Positions 24,801-36,092 of a stretch of DNA of 64,000 bases are shown here, piece by piece. Origin of the DNA: Marisa cornuarietis (Eukaryota > Mollusca > Gastropoda > Architaenioglossa > Ampullariidae); contig SMMW01000085.1 in the NCBI GenBank assembly GCA_004794655.1, forward strand, positions 620,001 through 684,000, in the 5' to 3' direction. The notes under the pieces were generated by a model that had not been told where the DNA came from, made no database searches, and worked only from the letters and a program-made list of their open reading frames with translations. The first letter of the stretch is position 1. Each line of letters starts with the position of its first letter. Position numbers and translations under genes: made by a program.

Positions 24801-27760
24801 AATCCTTTGACCTCTGATCCCACACTAACAAATATACGGTCTCTCTGAGCCCCTGGCTGACCTCCAAGACTGAGCCTTGTCACCTTCTGATGCAATGTGG
24901 TCTTGAATACATTCTGAAATTGCATCAATACTCACTACCATAATTCAATCAGTTTTAAATTGAACACAAATTCCATATATATATATATATGCATATGGAG
25001 TAAATAAATCAGATGATAATACTGTGTGCAGAGAAAAATTTACAGTGTTCATACTATATATTATGTCCTTTTCATGATATATAAAAAGGCAATTTAATAG
25101 CACAAGAATCACAGATTACCTGTACTTCTCCCTTTTTTGTACCAAACACCTGAAGCAATCCATCATTGTCAGCAACTGCTACCTGTCATGAAAGACAGTC
25201 CATATGAGAGACTGATCGACTGACTACATACATAAAAACGACTATTACAAAACAGTTAAACAGAAAAACAAGAACAGTTTTCTACAAATCCCACTTTTCT
25301 AAACTTTTGTTTGTCCATAATAAATCTTGATTTCTCAGGTTTTTAATGACTGCACACACACATATATATATATATATATGTGCATTCACTCCTCAGTTCT
25401 ATTTTGTCCAAGCATTTAGTTTATGTTTTTATCATGTACATGTCATCTGTTTGCTGAAAGATGTGCTTCTTGAATGGAGTGTTGGTTTGTTTGCAGTCTT
25501 TCATGTGCAGCACATTGAGCTTGCATCTACACAGGAAAGTGTGCTTTACAAATTATTATTTCTACAGGCACTGATATGCACTCACATGCATATGTGTGTG
25601 TGTGTGGATGCAGTAGATAGTATATACTAATTAAAAATAATAATAATAGTGAAGATTTTTATAGCGCATATTCACACTCGTAGAGAGCATGCTCTTAGCG
25701 CTTAAAACGGGGAAGAGACGTGGACTAAGTAGATACAGAACACAGGGGACGAAAGAAAACGACAGTACTGACAAAAACAGATAACAAAAGGCATCAAGTA
25801 ACAGGAACAGAGAAAAATAGTGATGGGTAAAGTAGCAAGAGGGAAGGGGGGGTAAGGACTAGCATTGTGGACTAGGAGTAGTGCTCAAGGAAGAGGTGCG
25901 TTTTCAGTGCAGATTTGAAGGATTCAATTGTAGGAAGGTGGCGGATATGGAAAGGAAGAGAGTTCCATTGTTTTGCAGCACAGTAGCCAAAAGTCCTGTG
26001 ACCATATGTTGTTGTTCTGGTGACAGGAACAGTCAGAGTACGGTTGTCAGAGGAAGAGCGGAGTTGTCTGGCCGGAGAGTAAGGGATGAGAAGTTCAGAG
26101 AAATAGTCAGGACAGGAGCCAGCAAAGAAATTAAAACACAGCACAGACAGTTTGTACTGGATGCGAGAACGGACGGGTAGCCAGTGTAGGAAACGAAGGA
26201 GAGGAGTGACATGGTCCCGTTTCCTTGCTCTAAGTACCAGACGTGTAGCGGAGTTCTGTACTCTCTGGAGTTTCTGAATGAGGGATGAGGGGCAGCCTGC
26301 CAGCAAGGAGTTGCAGTAGTCAAGTCGTGAAAGAACAAACGCACAGACAAGAGTGTTGGTGGCACGTGTAGAGAGAAAGTGACGGATGGCACTGATCTTA
26401 CGGAGCTCATAGTAGGCAGACTGACAGACAGCTGTAACATGTTTATCAAGGGTCATGTCTGCGGTGACAATAAATCCCAGATTCCTAACGGATGACGTGA
26501 AGGTGATGTTGCTGTCGCCCACCTTGATGTGATTGGGCAGACTGACTAGTGAAGGTTGATGTCTTCTTCTATGGCACAAGAGGGCTTCCGTTTTATCATC
26601 ATTTAGTTTAAGCTTGTTTTTCACCATCCAGCCCTTGACATCACTAATACAAGCTTCTAGAGAGCTAATAGCAGAGTGAGACTCAGCCAGTGGAATAGAA
26701 CAGTAAAGCTGCGTGTCATCTGCATAGGACTGATGAGACACCTGGTGAGACCGGATGCAAGATGAAAGTGGTTTAGTATACAGGATGAACAGGACTGGGC
26801 CAAGTACTGAGCCTTGGGGAACGCCACAGAAAAGTGAAGCAGGGCGAGATGTCTGACCATCGACTACCACAGTCTGGGTCCTATCAGTGAGATAGGAGTT
26901 GAACCATGAGAGGGCAGGTCCAGAAATCCCGTAGAGGGTGTGGAGTCTGTGAAGAAGCAGAGAGTGGTCTATAGTGTCAAATGCAGCAGACAGGTCCAGT
27001 AGGGTTAATGGAGAGACATCACCACTGTCAAGAGCAGATAATATGTCTGTTGTTACTTTAATAAGAGTGGTCTCAGTGCTGTGGAAAGGTCTATATGCTG
27101 ACTGAGCTTGTGGAAGAAGATGGTGGTCTTGTAAATAGGCCCAGAGCTGTGTGAAAACTATTTTCTCTATGATCTTAGAGAGAAAAGACAAGTTGGAGAC
27201 TGGACGGTAGTTGTTTAGCACATTGACATCAAGCGTGGATTTCTTTAGAAGTGGCCTCACCACCGCATTCTTGAACAGAGATGTATTATAAAAAGCCAAT
27301 GTATTATACAAGTGCGTGCATGTGCACACACACACATGCACAGAAAGAATTAGTCTATGTCCTACCTTCTGGAGTTTTCCTGAGACAGGTAGCAGACACA
27401 TTGTTCTTGGTGATGTTGTTCCTGCCTATAACGAATTAAAATTGCTGTGATAGGCTTTCTACCTTTTCATCAATGCTTACTTAGACCAAATCAAATATAT
27501 TTACTAAACGGGAAAATATATCCCACAAAAGATTACACTGAAGAGCTGTTAAAAGTAAACTTTTATTTTAATATTTTTAAAGTACTGATCTTTGTCATTT
27601 ATGCTGAATGCAGGACCATAACTTGACCTACGATTTGTTATATGGATGTAAACTGGAACAGTATTTCTAAAGTTTTTTTAATATCGACAATATTTTTAAT
27701 TATTGTAACAAACTAACGCACCTGTAGGTAGTCAACACGTGACAGATTTAGCTCCATCAT
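9873..27760 (-). CDS. BBS7: BBS7, Bardet-Biedl syndrome 7 protein, complete, 19 coding exons, 713 aa
   Basis: Core subunit of the BBSome, the coat that carries membrane proteins to and from cilia. Exons in coding order: 27722-27760, 27366-27425, 25120-25182, 24738-24913, 23556-23742, 23252-23324, 22998-23064, 22686-22735, 22000-22130, 19156-19240, 17651-17750, 16857-17049, 16363-16437, 15966-16168, 12213-12377, 12018-12127, 11413-11516, 10348-10471 and 9873-10009. All have GT-AG borders and phases that join into 2142 nt. The protein starts [13 protein letters not shown]. Beta-propeller repeats fill about 1-320 ([36 protein letters not shown]). A coiled coil at about 340-375 ([18 protein letters not shown]) is followed by the appendage domain ([27 protein letters not shown]). 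The helical C-terminus contains [19 protein letters not shown] and ends FFENAS. Length equals the human protein (about 715). Intron 2 holds a CR1/L2-like LINE and intron 14 an RTE-like LINE, both in gene orientation. No frame break seen. Confidence 0.96.
12570..15520 (-). mobile_element. Decayed RTE/BovB-like LINE in BBS7 intron 14
   Basis: Reading leftwards on the minus strand, an apurinic-type endonuclease starts at 15416 ([31 protein letters not shown]), continues after a break at 15082 ([38 protein letters not shown]) and leads to reverse transcriptase: [20 protein letters not shown] near 13900, [18 protein letters not shown] near 13480, catalytic [10 protein letters not shown] near 13370, FTYLGSKMS near 13170, [18 protein letters not shown] near 12930. 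Endonuclease and RT are the two RTE-clade domains; the protein resembles the BovB-derived product known as craniofacial development protein 2. The element is dead: at least four frame changes or stops, and roughly 50 residues appear to be missing from the endonuclease between 15150 and 15085. Ends are approximate; no target duplication identified. Confidence 0.85.
20457..20520. mobile_element. End fragment of the hAT-like CAGTGGCGTAG element
   Basis: CAGTGGCGTAGGAAGATGC followed by a patch containing GTGAACGACGTTCACATTC. Both parts match, in reverse orientation, the right half of the short copy at 43859-44007. No matching opposite end is seen nearby, so this is a fragment in BBS7 intron 9. 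Confidence 0.6.
20910..21055 (-). other. Exon-like open segment in BBS7 intron 9, function unknown
   Basis: On the minus strand the segment lies between a possible acceptor (GGTGCAG) and a strong donor (CGA followed by GTAAGT). It is open for 48 codons; the frame includes [19 protein letters not shown] and ends EELKWEHVR. It does not correspond to BBS7 protein: exons 9 and 10 join directly to give a sequence aligned with human BBS7. If spliced between them, its phase would shift the frame and bring a stop at its end. It could be a decoy exon, a transposon remnant or chance. Confidence 0.2.
21286..21350. mobile_element. Left-end fragment of the hAT-like CAGTGGCGTAG element
   Basis: Starts CAGTGGCGTAGGAACC, followed by a G-rich and then CAGCCGCCCC patch, as at the left ends of the copies at 6879 and 43859. 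No right end found within the intron. Confidence 0.6.
25636..27290 (-). mobile_element. 5'-truncated CR1/L2-like LINE with intact reverse transcriptase frame, in BBS7 intron 2
   Basis: The minus-strand frame is open from the BBS7 exon 2 border to a stop at 25872. RT motifs appear in order: [69 protein letters not shown], catalytic [11 protein letters not shown] (about 26700-26730), then a thumb and C-terminal region ending [13 protein letters not shown]. The endonuclease half is absent, as expected of 5' truncation during target-primed insertion. The 3' untranslated tail (25636-25871) ends with GCGCTATAAAAATC and an ATT-type simple repeat; the same tail recurs at 30322-30642. The clade call (CR1/L2/Jockey group) rests on motif style only. 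The open frame argues for recent insertion. Confidence 0.88.
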
Positions 27761-28218
27761 CTTGATGGTTTTACAATAAACACAACAGAATCATAAATAT
27801 TACACTGGATACACTCGATCCAAACTACGAAAGAATGCAGGTGTGTACATGCTCCGCACAGAATCACTAATGAAAATAAAGCAAGTATTCTGAAGACAGA
27901 AAAGTATTTTGATGAAATTATGCTTAAAAGAAGAGAAGATGAGGCTAAAAAGATATTTAGACATTTTTGATAAATTAGTACTGTTCACTGCCGAATTAGT
28001 GTTGGAAGTAAAGGAGTAGCTTCCCTTGTGTACCTAACTCGCAGATTCAAGACTCGCTGTGTCTGTGATTCTGCCACACAAACTTCTATGTAGAAAACGT
28101 ATTTTCTACTGTTAGTGTATGTTTGTTTAGACTTAAGACCACCAGCAGTAGACACTGAGGATCCGTTACATTCTATAATCTCTTTCTGTTGTGTTCTGCC
28201 CTATCAGTGTGACCCACC
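27761..28218 (-). promoter_or_regulatory. BBS7: BBS7 upstream region (promoter and 5' untranslated region, position inferred)
   Basis: DNA directly upstream of the BBS7 ATG at 27758-27760. I looked for an RFX X-box, common in ciliary genes, and a TATA box, and saw no convincing match. The assignment rests on position alone. Confidence 0.3.
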
Positions 28219-28265
28219 CAGGGCCGCCGAGAGCCAACAGACGACCTCTCCCGGCCCCTTGTAAT
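28219..28265. mobile_element. CAGGGCCGCCGAGAG transposon end, fragment
   Basis: Begins CAGGGCCGCCGAGAGCC, the kind of end seen in hAT elements. A facing end, CAGGGCCGACGCTAGGC on the minus strand, closes at 30812. Flanking 8-mers (GACCCACC and AGTGGATG) do not match, so the two may be remnants of separate elements. Confidence 0.35.
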
Positions 28266-28559
28266 TGTACTCGTAAATTATTTCCCCACTATATAATAAT
28301 ATTTTTACAATTCGATTGTCAATATCTATATCTAAGTATATAAATTGCAAACATTAGTAATTAGGAAAAGTGCACTTGGATCTACATCATTGCTTGAACA
28401 TACGAGTTGTTTACACGTGAGTGGTTAGTAAATGCATGAGGAAAGGACGTATATGTATATATAGTCCCCGCTCCATAGAAAAAATCGCCAGAGTGGGAAA
28501 TACCTGTTACGCCAACCTTTCTTTAAAAGAAAACGAAAATAAGGGAAAAAATCCACTGA

Positions 28560-28800
28560 CCAAGGCCGGGCCCCCTTCACAGCACGGGCCCGGGTACACC
28601 CCCGAGTCCCCTTTGTCAGGCCTAGACCCACCCTGCACGCTTGCCTGCACCCACATGGTGGTCACACATCAAAAAGTAGTAAGAAATTAAATCACTACCG
28701 CGTTTCCCCGAAAATAAGACTGGTGCGAGGGATCAGGTGAAGGGCAGGAAAGGAGCGGGTAAGGAGCGATGTTGGTGGATGGGGCAGGGCTGGTCGAGGC
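28560..28800. mobile_element. Transposon-like fragments, including a TACCGNGTTTCCCC inverted-repeat end
   Basis: At about 28697-28723 the sequence TACCGCGTTTCCCCG followed by AAAATAAGACTGG matches the terminal repeats of the element at 2714-3571. No partner end is seen. The GC-rich patch before it contains TGTCAGGCCTAG, similar to TCGTCAGGCCTGGG near 4648. Confidence 0.45.
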
Positions 28801-30321
28801 GGACCCCTGGGATGGATGGGACCACATACCTTTAATTCTCTCTTCTTACTTAAGTCGGAAGAAGTTCTGCACTTATGCATAGGAAACACTGCAGCTGAGT
28901 TCAGGGACAGCAACACTGACAATTTTGCTACGCATATATATGTTTCTTTTTGGTTGTGACTGTTTATGCTCGAGTGTACTTTTTCACTTAAACTTTGAAC
29001 TATATAGAGGGCGCTTAGCTAATGTCACGATCGTATTCTCATTAAATAAGAGCATTAACACGTTTAAAAAACAAATATCAAGGTACAATTGAAGTTAAAT
29101 AATATATCCATTTTCTTGTCAAATTTAAGCTCAATTTTTTTAATTAACTGTCATAAACCTGTTCACGAGCATAGATATCATTATGAGAAATATATTCGAG
29201 GTGCGTGGTAGACATGCCATGCATTCAGGGCAAGTGAGCTGCTGCGACCACAGCTTTTTTTTGTCTGACTATGCCATTGACTAAATCAAAGTCATAAATA
29301 TACTTGAAAAAAATAATGTTATTCTCACATTAGAATTATCTTCTTACATATACTGAGGTTGCTTAGGGTGAGATAAAAGTATTTAGTATACATATTTTCT
29401 TCTGATGGAGGAGTTCATGGCATTGACAAAATGTCTACACACATGCTAAACATACAGACATAAATGTACATGCCCAAATAAACTAACACACAAAAACGAA
29501 TTTTTACAAGTCAAAGCTTCCTCATTTGATCATCCTTTGATAATCCATCAAAGGATGTTGCTGGTCTGAATTGCACACTCGATCAGGTACACAACAATGT
29601 CGATGATCATTTTATTTATTTATTTCTGGTAAAAGTCGACATCGCTTCGCACAAAAAGAGCCGACAGGAAGTAGTCTACCTGCCACCTGCGGTGAAGCTC
29701 ACTTGTATGCATAATTCTCCGAATTCGTCTATTGGAATGTTTTTATGCAGCACCTGCACCTGGACACCGGTGATATGTAACTTTGCAACGCTTTGTATTG
29801 TGAGCGTCTCGAAGAATCTCCGGTTAGGATGGTCTAGAACTTATGGTAGAAGTTGTGATAGGTGGAGTTTTAGACCTAAGGGCAAAACAAGACCAGAAGA
29901 AGGTACTGCAGATTTTTTGTCTGCATAAGTGTGCAATCGACTTTTCGCCACTCCATAAAACCTTTCAGGCGATAGTTTGAATCCCCCTTCCCTATTCATA
30001 CATTCTAGATCGTATCTGGAGGCGTGCAAGTATCCGTGTGTGCATGATTCACGACTGCTATTGACAAACAGTTGAACGGATCCGTTACAGTCGTCTAGTC
30101 GATGTTGATCACCTAACAATCACGTTTGTTGTGGTGTGTAGGTGGGAGGACTAATGAAAAAAAATCCTGAGTGGATAAGCTTGCCACTGCTGTTTTGTGG
30201 AAGAAAAAATGTCGATTGACATTGTCGCTTGACATGTCGAATGAATGTTAAATATTTTGACTGCATGGGTGCTCGCGAATACAAATCTGATGAGTCCTGA
30301 GACAGACCACGAAAAAAAAAT
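28801..30321. other. Upstream intergenic DNA, nothing recognised
   Basis: No gene or repeat recognised. Short open frames near 29692-30119 lie on both strands in the same place and show no recognisable protein. Confidence 0.5.
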
Positions 30322-30642
30322 AAAATAATGAAGATTTTTATAGCGCATATTCACACTCATAGAGAGCATGCTCTTAGCGCTTAAAACAAGGAAGAGACAT
30401 GGACTAAATGGATAGAACACGAGGGGCGTAAGAATAAACGACAGTACTGACGACAAACAGAAAACAAAGATGGAAAACACAAAAAGACACCAATTAACAG
30501 AACATAGAAAATATAGCGATTCTGCAGAGAAAGATGAGTAGAAAATTAGCAAGAGCAGAAGGGGGAGGGTAAGAAGGACGAGCATTGTGGGGACTGTGTT
30601 AGGAGTAATGCTCAAGGAAGAGGTGCGTTTTCAGTGCAGATA
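30322..30642 (-). mobile_element. Second, shorter copy of the CR1/L2-like LINE 3' tail
   Basis: Near-identical to the tail at 25636-25910: the stretch from GAAGATTTTTATAGCGCATA to GCTTAAAAC and the segment AGGAAGAGGTGCG are both shared. It is truncated just inside the coding end. Same orientation as the intron 2 copy, about 4.7 kb away. Confidence 0.85.
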
Positions 30643-30777
30643 ATATGTAAGCCTAAGTTTACTGTTTAAATTTTAAGTTAAGAAATGAGAGTTAAGCCTA
30701 AGCTTATAATTATTTCAATATTTTGTTGATAAATGGATCACTTTTGGGAGGGAGAGGGAGGCGCAGTATTTGTTTTT

Positions 30778-30812
30778 CGCCTAAGGCGCAGCACAGCCTA
30801 GCGTCGGCCCTG
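30778..30812. mobile_element. hAT-type transposon end, fragment
   Basis: Ends CTAGCGTCGGCCCTG; the reverse complement begins CAGGGCCGACGCTAGGCTG. Preceded by a G-rich and CGCCTAAGGCG patch. Possible partner of the end at 28219. Confidence 0.35.
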
Positions 30813-32794
30813 AGTGGATGATATGTCAGGGTGCACGCATTTCGTAAGGGCACTTTGCTATATCAATCATTACAAACGGCAGGTTACATACAAAACAATA
30901 CACGTAATCCATTAGGTGCACCTAAACTTATAACAATAAAAATTAATTATACGGAATGATAAAAAAACTTGTAAACACAAGAGAACTGATCACATTAGTG
31001 AGTCATTCTAAGCTATGTCGGTCTGTAATTCAGCCGCGTATTAGTTTTAGCAGGAAGATATGTACTACTGTTCCTTCGTCGGACTGTCTGTCCGAGATTT
31101 CGATCGAACATACATGTTTTTGCTTCGTACAGAACCACCGCGAATAGACAGAACATCTTCGGCGGGTTGTTCTTCGCCATTTAAAGTACAAAGCAATTAC
31201 CGCATAAGATGTTAAAGACATTGACTGCAGCTTTTCTCATGCACCCTGCAGATCAACAGGATTTCAATGTTTGAACTATCAGTCCGCCCAGTGTGGTATT
31301 TTAACAAGAAGAGGTTTTGCGGAAAATATTGACAACAAAACGGCGGGTGATGCCGGTATAGTTTGAACATCACGGAAAACAAGACAGCAGGTGAAACAGT
31401 TTGAACACAGACTGCAACCAGCCTTGCTGCTGCTCTCCTCACGTGTTTTCTGAGAGAGGCGGAGAACAGCAGATAAGAAAAATATTGCTTCTACTGTTTA
31501 CCGCTACATGAAGTGCCCGGTGATTATTTTCACAGTGTTCCCTACCCCGCTGCTGCCAAGTTTCACTGTCGCAGATTTATGTACAACAAATTGCTCTCCC
31601 ATTACCTCGGTCGCGCCCCTTGATCACTCCACTGGCAAACACCCATCTCACTCCCACCCCTGATTACTATACTGGCATGTACCCATATTTAACATATCCC
31701 CATCCCCCCCCCCCAAAAAAAAAACCCCAGCCCCAGACCTAACCACTGCTGTCTATGGCGGCTGAAGCTTAAATCTTTGTTTTGCAGTATTTCATTTCTG
31801 TCTCTGATTTCCTGTTTCAACTTTTGGTTTGTTTCAGTTTTCATATAGCACAGTGGCAAGTCCTTTTCAAACATCCTCTTTTTTGCCATTTTCTAGCTTA
31901 TATCCTACACATAAACTGAGCACGTGCACGGTAGTAAGCAATTAGACTCCTATAAACAAGTTTGTTTCCGTTGTGGGAGCAGGCACAGAAGCATGAAATT
32001 CCGACCACTGCAAATCGTTGTTCAGACTGCTCAAATGAAACTGCTCAAGAAGGCATAGGTTTGTAAATAAATTTGCATTCTGCCATGATTTAGTTATTGA
32101 TAGAAAATATAACAGATTTCGGTTAAAAATAATTATTGCTTTGATAAACATTGCATGGAAGAACAGAGGCCAGACGTGCATTTTAATGTATCCTCCAGAA
32201 AAACTCATCCCAAATTGTATCGCTGAACCAAACATCTTATTTGTACTGGACATGGCCGACGTCTTTGAAAGGAGTTCGATGATAATGATGTTGAAGAGCA
32301 TCATGATAATCACAGCTTTATCTTCAACAAGAACTAAAAATAAAGGAGGGAACTAAAAAGGGAGGGAGAGGAAAAGGAAAGTGAAAAGGGCGGAGGAGAG
32401 AAACTAAGCAAGTAGGAAAGAGAAGCTAGGGAAAAATAAAAAAGGGAAACGAAAGAAAGAAAGAAAAAACCCCCAACTAAACAGCAATGATCCCAGTAAG
32501 TGACTAACAAACACCAACGATGTCAGTAAGTGACTAACATAAGGGTTGGCTCTTAGGACCTGGTCTTAGACGGCTGAAACATCAAAGCAGTGCTGTTACG
32601 TTCTTGAAAAAGTTCAGTTTTCTGAAAAGAGCTTGAAATTGAAAAATAACTTCTTGAACCTATTTTAAGACGTACCAGAAGAGTGCTTTGGACTGCTATG
32701 CTTGCATTCTGGATGCATTCAAATAGGTTTTCAGGGCCAGAACGGATCCTGTCTCGTAGAAATGTAGAAAAACGATGGTGAGTTTTTTTTTTAC
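30813..32794. other. Intergenic DNA, nothing firmly recognised
   Basis: AT-rich with a purine-rich stretch at 32343-32470 and a C/A-rich run at 31705-31725. A minus-strand open frame at 31689-31889 (KLKQEIRDRNEILQNK) looks coiled-coil-like but has no family match that I know. Confidence 0.5.
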
Positions 32795-32891
32795 CTATTA
32801 GTCGAGCCTCATTGAGCGTACAAATCTCGTGCCAACTTGCGGCAGCTCCGTTCTTTTTCATAGCGACTGAAGACTGCGTTCCTTCATCCAT
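32795..32891 (-). CDS. Possible first coding exon of an unrecognised gene
   Basis: ATG at 32891 opens a minus-strand frame starting MDEGTQSSVAMKKNG and reaching NEARLI, with a possible donor (ATAG then GTAAAA) after 32 codons plus one base. The frame also stays open past it to 32553. I could not find a second exon joining in phase before BBS7. No family recognised; chance is a real alternative. Confidence 0.15.
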
Positions 32892-33451
32892 CTTAAGTAC
32901 GGTTCACGGGAAGCACAAATGCAGAGCTTGTAATTAAAGTCATTACAAGTAGGTGTCGCTGTGACCTGGTAATGAGATCAGTCAGATCACAAGAAATCGT
33001 TAAGTTTTTTTTGTTGAGACTTTGTCTTGTTACTGAGCACATTCTTAATAAGAATAGCGATGAAGAGAACAAAATCTCTGAATGACAGAGGACAGGAAGC
33101 GAAAAGTAAAGTGAAGCAGTTTTCAGTTTCCAATGACTAGTTTCAACGAGGAATCCCATAATAAAACATCGCTGGGGGTCCTAAGCTGTCGCAAAATTCA
33201 CAGACATCAAAAGCTTTCATTCGACAGACATGATGTGGCAGAAGATTACAGCACATTGAGTTCCCAGCTCACACTGATGCACGCGAAGTATTCGTGTTAA
33301 GTATTCGCCGCCCTCCTCTGAAGTGAAAAAACAGTTAAGACCTTGGAAGATCGTGTGTATAGGCACACTAGCAAGGAATATAAGACTACTGCAGCAGAAT
33401 CAACACAAGCATTACAATTTGACTCGGAAAACGACTTGTTACAGCAACATT

Positions 33452-33453
<2 letters not shown>

Positions 33454-33509
<56 letters not shown>
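33454..33509. repeat. (AC)n microsatellite
   Basis: About 56 bp of AC units. Confidence 0.97.
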
Positions 33510-33510
<1 letters not shown>

Positions 33511-33799
33511 GCACACACGTACGGAAAAGTACACAAACAGTCAATTAATACTGAGGAAGAAGACTGTTATTTCCAAGTGAAAGGCATCACTGCAGGATAA
33601 ACCAGTACGTTAAGTCCCTCGGCTCCTTTGGACGTGCAGCGCAGACGACAGAGAGGGCGCCTTTGTGCATGGCAATGTGTAAGTCGTCTAGAGTGATGTA
33701 GCGACTGCGTGAGAACAACAGTAGACCGTGAGTAACAAAGAGAAAGCACTGTCTCGGTAAAAACTTAAAAGCACATCGACGGATAACACCCCCCCCCAC

Positions 33800-34010
33800 A
33801 CACACACACCTATACAGGCCAGTTATTCTGTGTGACATCTCTTTGCCTTACATTCCCCAACCCTTTATAGAGGGAGGTACCCATTCTCGACAGCTGGGTC
33901 GACTGGTAGAAGTTTGATGCACCACACGGGTATCAAGCCGTGGTGTCTTTTGAGTTCGAACGCCAGTTCTCTAACCATTCGGATATCCTCGAGGAGGATG
34001 AGTTTGCACT
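33800..34010 (-). mobile_element. tRNA-derived SINE, family 2
   Basis: Read on the minus strand from the right. A tRNA-like head with an A-box-like ATGGTTAGAGAACTGG and a B-box-like GCGTTCGAACTC is followed by a body with CGACCCAGCTGTCGAG and AATGGGTACCTCC. This is the order expected of a pol III-promoted SINE. Ends are approximate and no target duplication was located. Confidence 0.55.
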
Positions 34011-34562
34011 CTTTGGCTTCCACAGAATTCCCCTCTTTTTTTTGCACATTTCCGTCTCGTTCTTTAAAACCGAGATTCAAACGTTTGTTTTAGCCGCCTG
34101 TAACGTATGGGACACAAGCAAGTTCGTGACAAGGAGACGAAGCTAATTGGTCAAACGGCCCCAGGCAGACAGCAGGAGTGCCACAAGTAAAAGTAGCTTC
34201 AATTCGTCAGCCACCAAGTTAACCACCCCTAACCAATGTTGCCTACAGCTCTCTTACTATGCGCAGACAGCACGCACTTAGCTTAAAAGTGAAAGCTTTA
34301 ATGTGACGGTTCTTTCTTTTAGTTTTTTTTAAGAAAGGAAAATCATTCACCACAGAACTGTTAATTCCTTCTTTTCCACGCCATTTGAAAGCTGAAGCTC
34401 AATGGCGGGGAAAATGCAAATGGTAGCTTTGGCTGGACGCTGCCAAACTGTCGAAGAAATCCCGGGGTAAAAGGGTGATTTGTATTTTGCACAACCTTCA
34501 ATGAAAGGTGGATCTGACCTCATGTAGAAACCAGTATTCTGTACAGAGTGACAAGTAGATAT

Positions 34563-34564
<2 letters not shown>
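34011..34564. other. Intergenic DNA, nothing recognised
   Basis: No gene or repeat seen. Confidence 0.5.

Positions 34565-34645
<81 letters not shown>
34565..34645. repeat. (AC)n microsatellite, 81 bp
   Basis: Uninterrupted AC units. Confidence 0.97.
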
Positions 34646-34649
<4 letters not shown>

Positions 34650-36015
34650 AAGGGGTGGTGTGGGCGAAATAATTGAGAGGAAGCGAGAATTTGAAAACAG
34701 TTGACCGAACAATGGCTGTAAATGAGAGAAAGCTCTAAATGTTGGTTTGTGTGTGGAATTGGGTTGTGCTTCTTTCTCGACTGAGGAATGAAGAGAAATA
34801 CAAGTTTAAAATTTCGCTTTACGAAAACAACCGATGAATCGATAAACCAGCCACGGTCCTTTCTACTCGCAGCAAAATTCCATCGAGTGGAAAATACTTT
34901 CCTTAAGGCGAGTCAGAAATAGATTGTTTGCTTCTAGCTTTAGCCTGCGAAAAAATATTTTTTGTATTTTTGTTCTTTATACCCTTTACGAGATATCCGT
35001 CCATGAATGAAGACGGATCAGTAAAATCAAAAATGGCGTCATTGGCAAACTCTATTACAAATAAATACACTGGATGATACTGGAAGGGAATGAAAAGAAC
35101 ACACGACGGAGTAAACACTTTAATTACGTCTGCAAGGGAGATAATCATTCTCACTGTCGGATGAGTGACAATGCAAAGCGACATGGTAGAAAAAGAATGC
35201 ACCTATCTCCCCCACACCCAACCTCCTACAGCTGCATACATTCCTCCATCCGGTCCCCATCCCACAAGAGTCCACTGACGTGCACTGGGGAAGGGGGGAA
35301 TCGGAGGGTTAAGAATTTGGTCTTACTTTGGTAGAGACTTGTGTCTTCAACAGTTTAACAGTTCATTTTTTCTTCGTCAGTAAGCGAGAACGGAATATTC
35401 TGCCAGTTTTTGTATCTCCTCTAAAGGCAGAATGCATGCCAACAGCTTTTTACTCTTAAACATAATTGCCCAAGGTAATTACCCTTTATCTATGCTGCAG
35501 ATCTTAATTCAAGACGGTCGAATGTAGAGACTGGGGGAAAAATAAGAAAAAAATGGCTACAAAGTCTTAGCGGGAGGCCCTAATTATGGAAGCTGGTAAA
35601 CAAAATGCTAATTTTTGCCTGATTTCCAAGAACGGATCATGGTGCACTAAGTGCAGCTGAAGCCAACGACTACGTGTCCGCTATATGTTACGTCTGGCGC
35701 TCGTGAAGCCAGTAGGAATTACTTCATGTGTGTGGAATAAAGATTTAGGAGACGCATTGCAGTGAGATCGGTAGGTATTAATGTAACAGCGAGATAGTAG
35801 TGACGTCACAGTGGTATTGTTAGCCAGAATGTTCATTACTTCTGCTGCTTCATGTTACTAAACACTGAATTCTATGAAATGAAACAAAATGTTCAAAAAA
35901 AATTCACGCACTTGCACACGCACAAAATATAATTGAAGTATAGAATTGAATAGAACTGAAGTATGGCGTATTAAAACTGTTAATAATGCAGGTGGAAATT
36001 TAAGAAAGACGGCTG

Positions 36016-36016
<1 letters not shown>
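34646..36016. other. Intergenic DNA, nothing recognised
   Basis: No gene or repeat recognised on either strand. Confidence 0.5.
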
Positions 36017-36086
<70 letters not shown>

Positions 36087-36092
36087 AGAGAG
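36017..36092. repeat. (AC)n(AG)n microsatellite
   Basis: AC units to about 36082, then AG units. Confidence 0.97.

Noticed and set aside
27761..28218. RFX X-box in the BBS7 promoter
   Set aside because: Looked for a GTTGCC-like / GGCAAC-like pair and found no convincing match.
28219..30812. A single 2.6-kb hAT element bounded by CAGGGCCG ends
   Set aside because: The inner bases of the two ends differ and flanking 8-mers do not match, so I list the ends separately.
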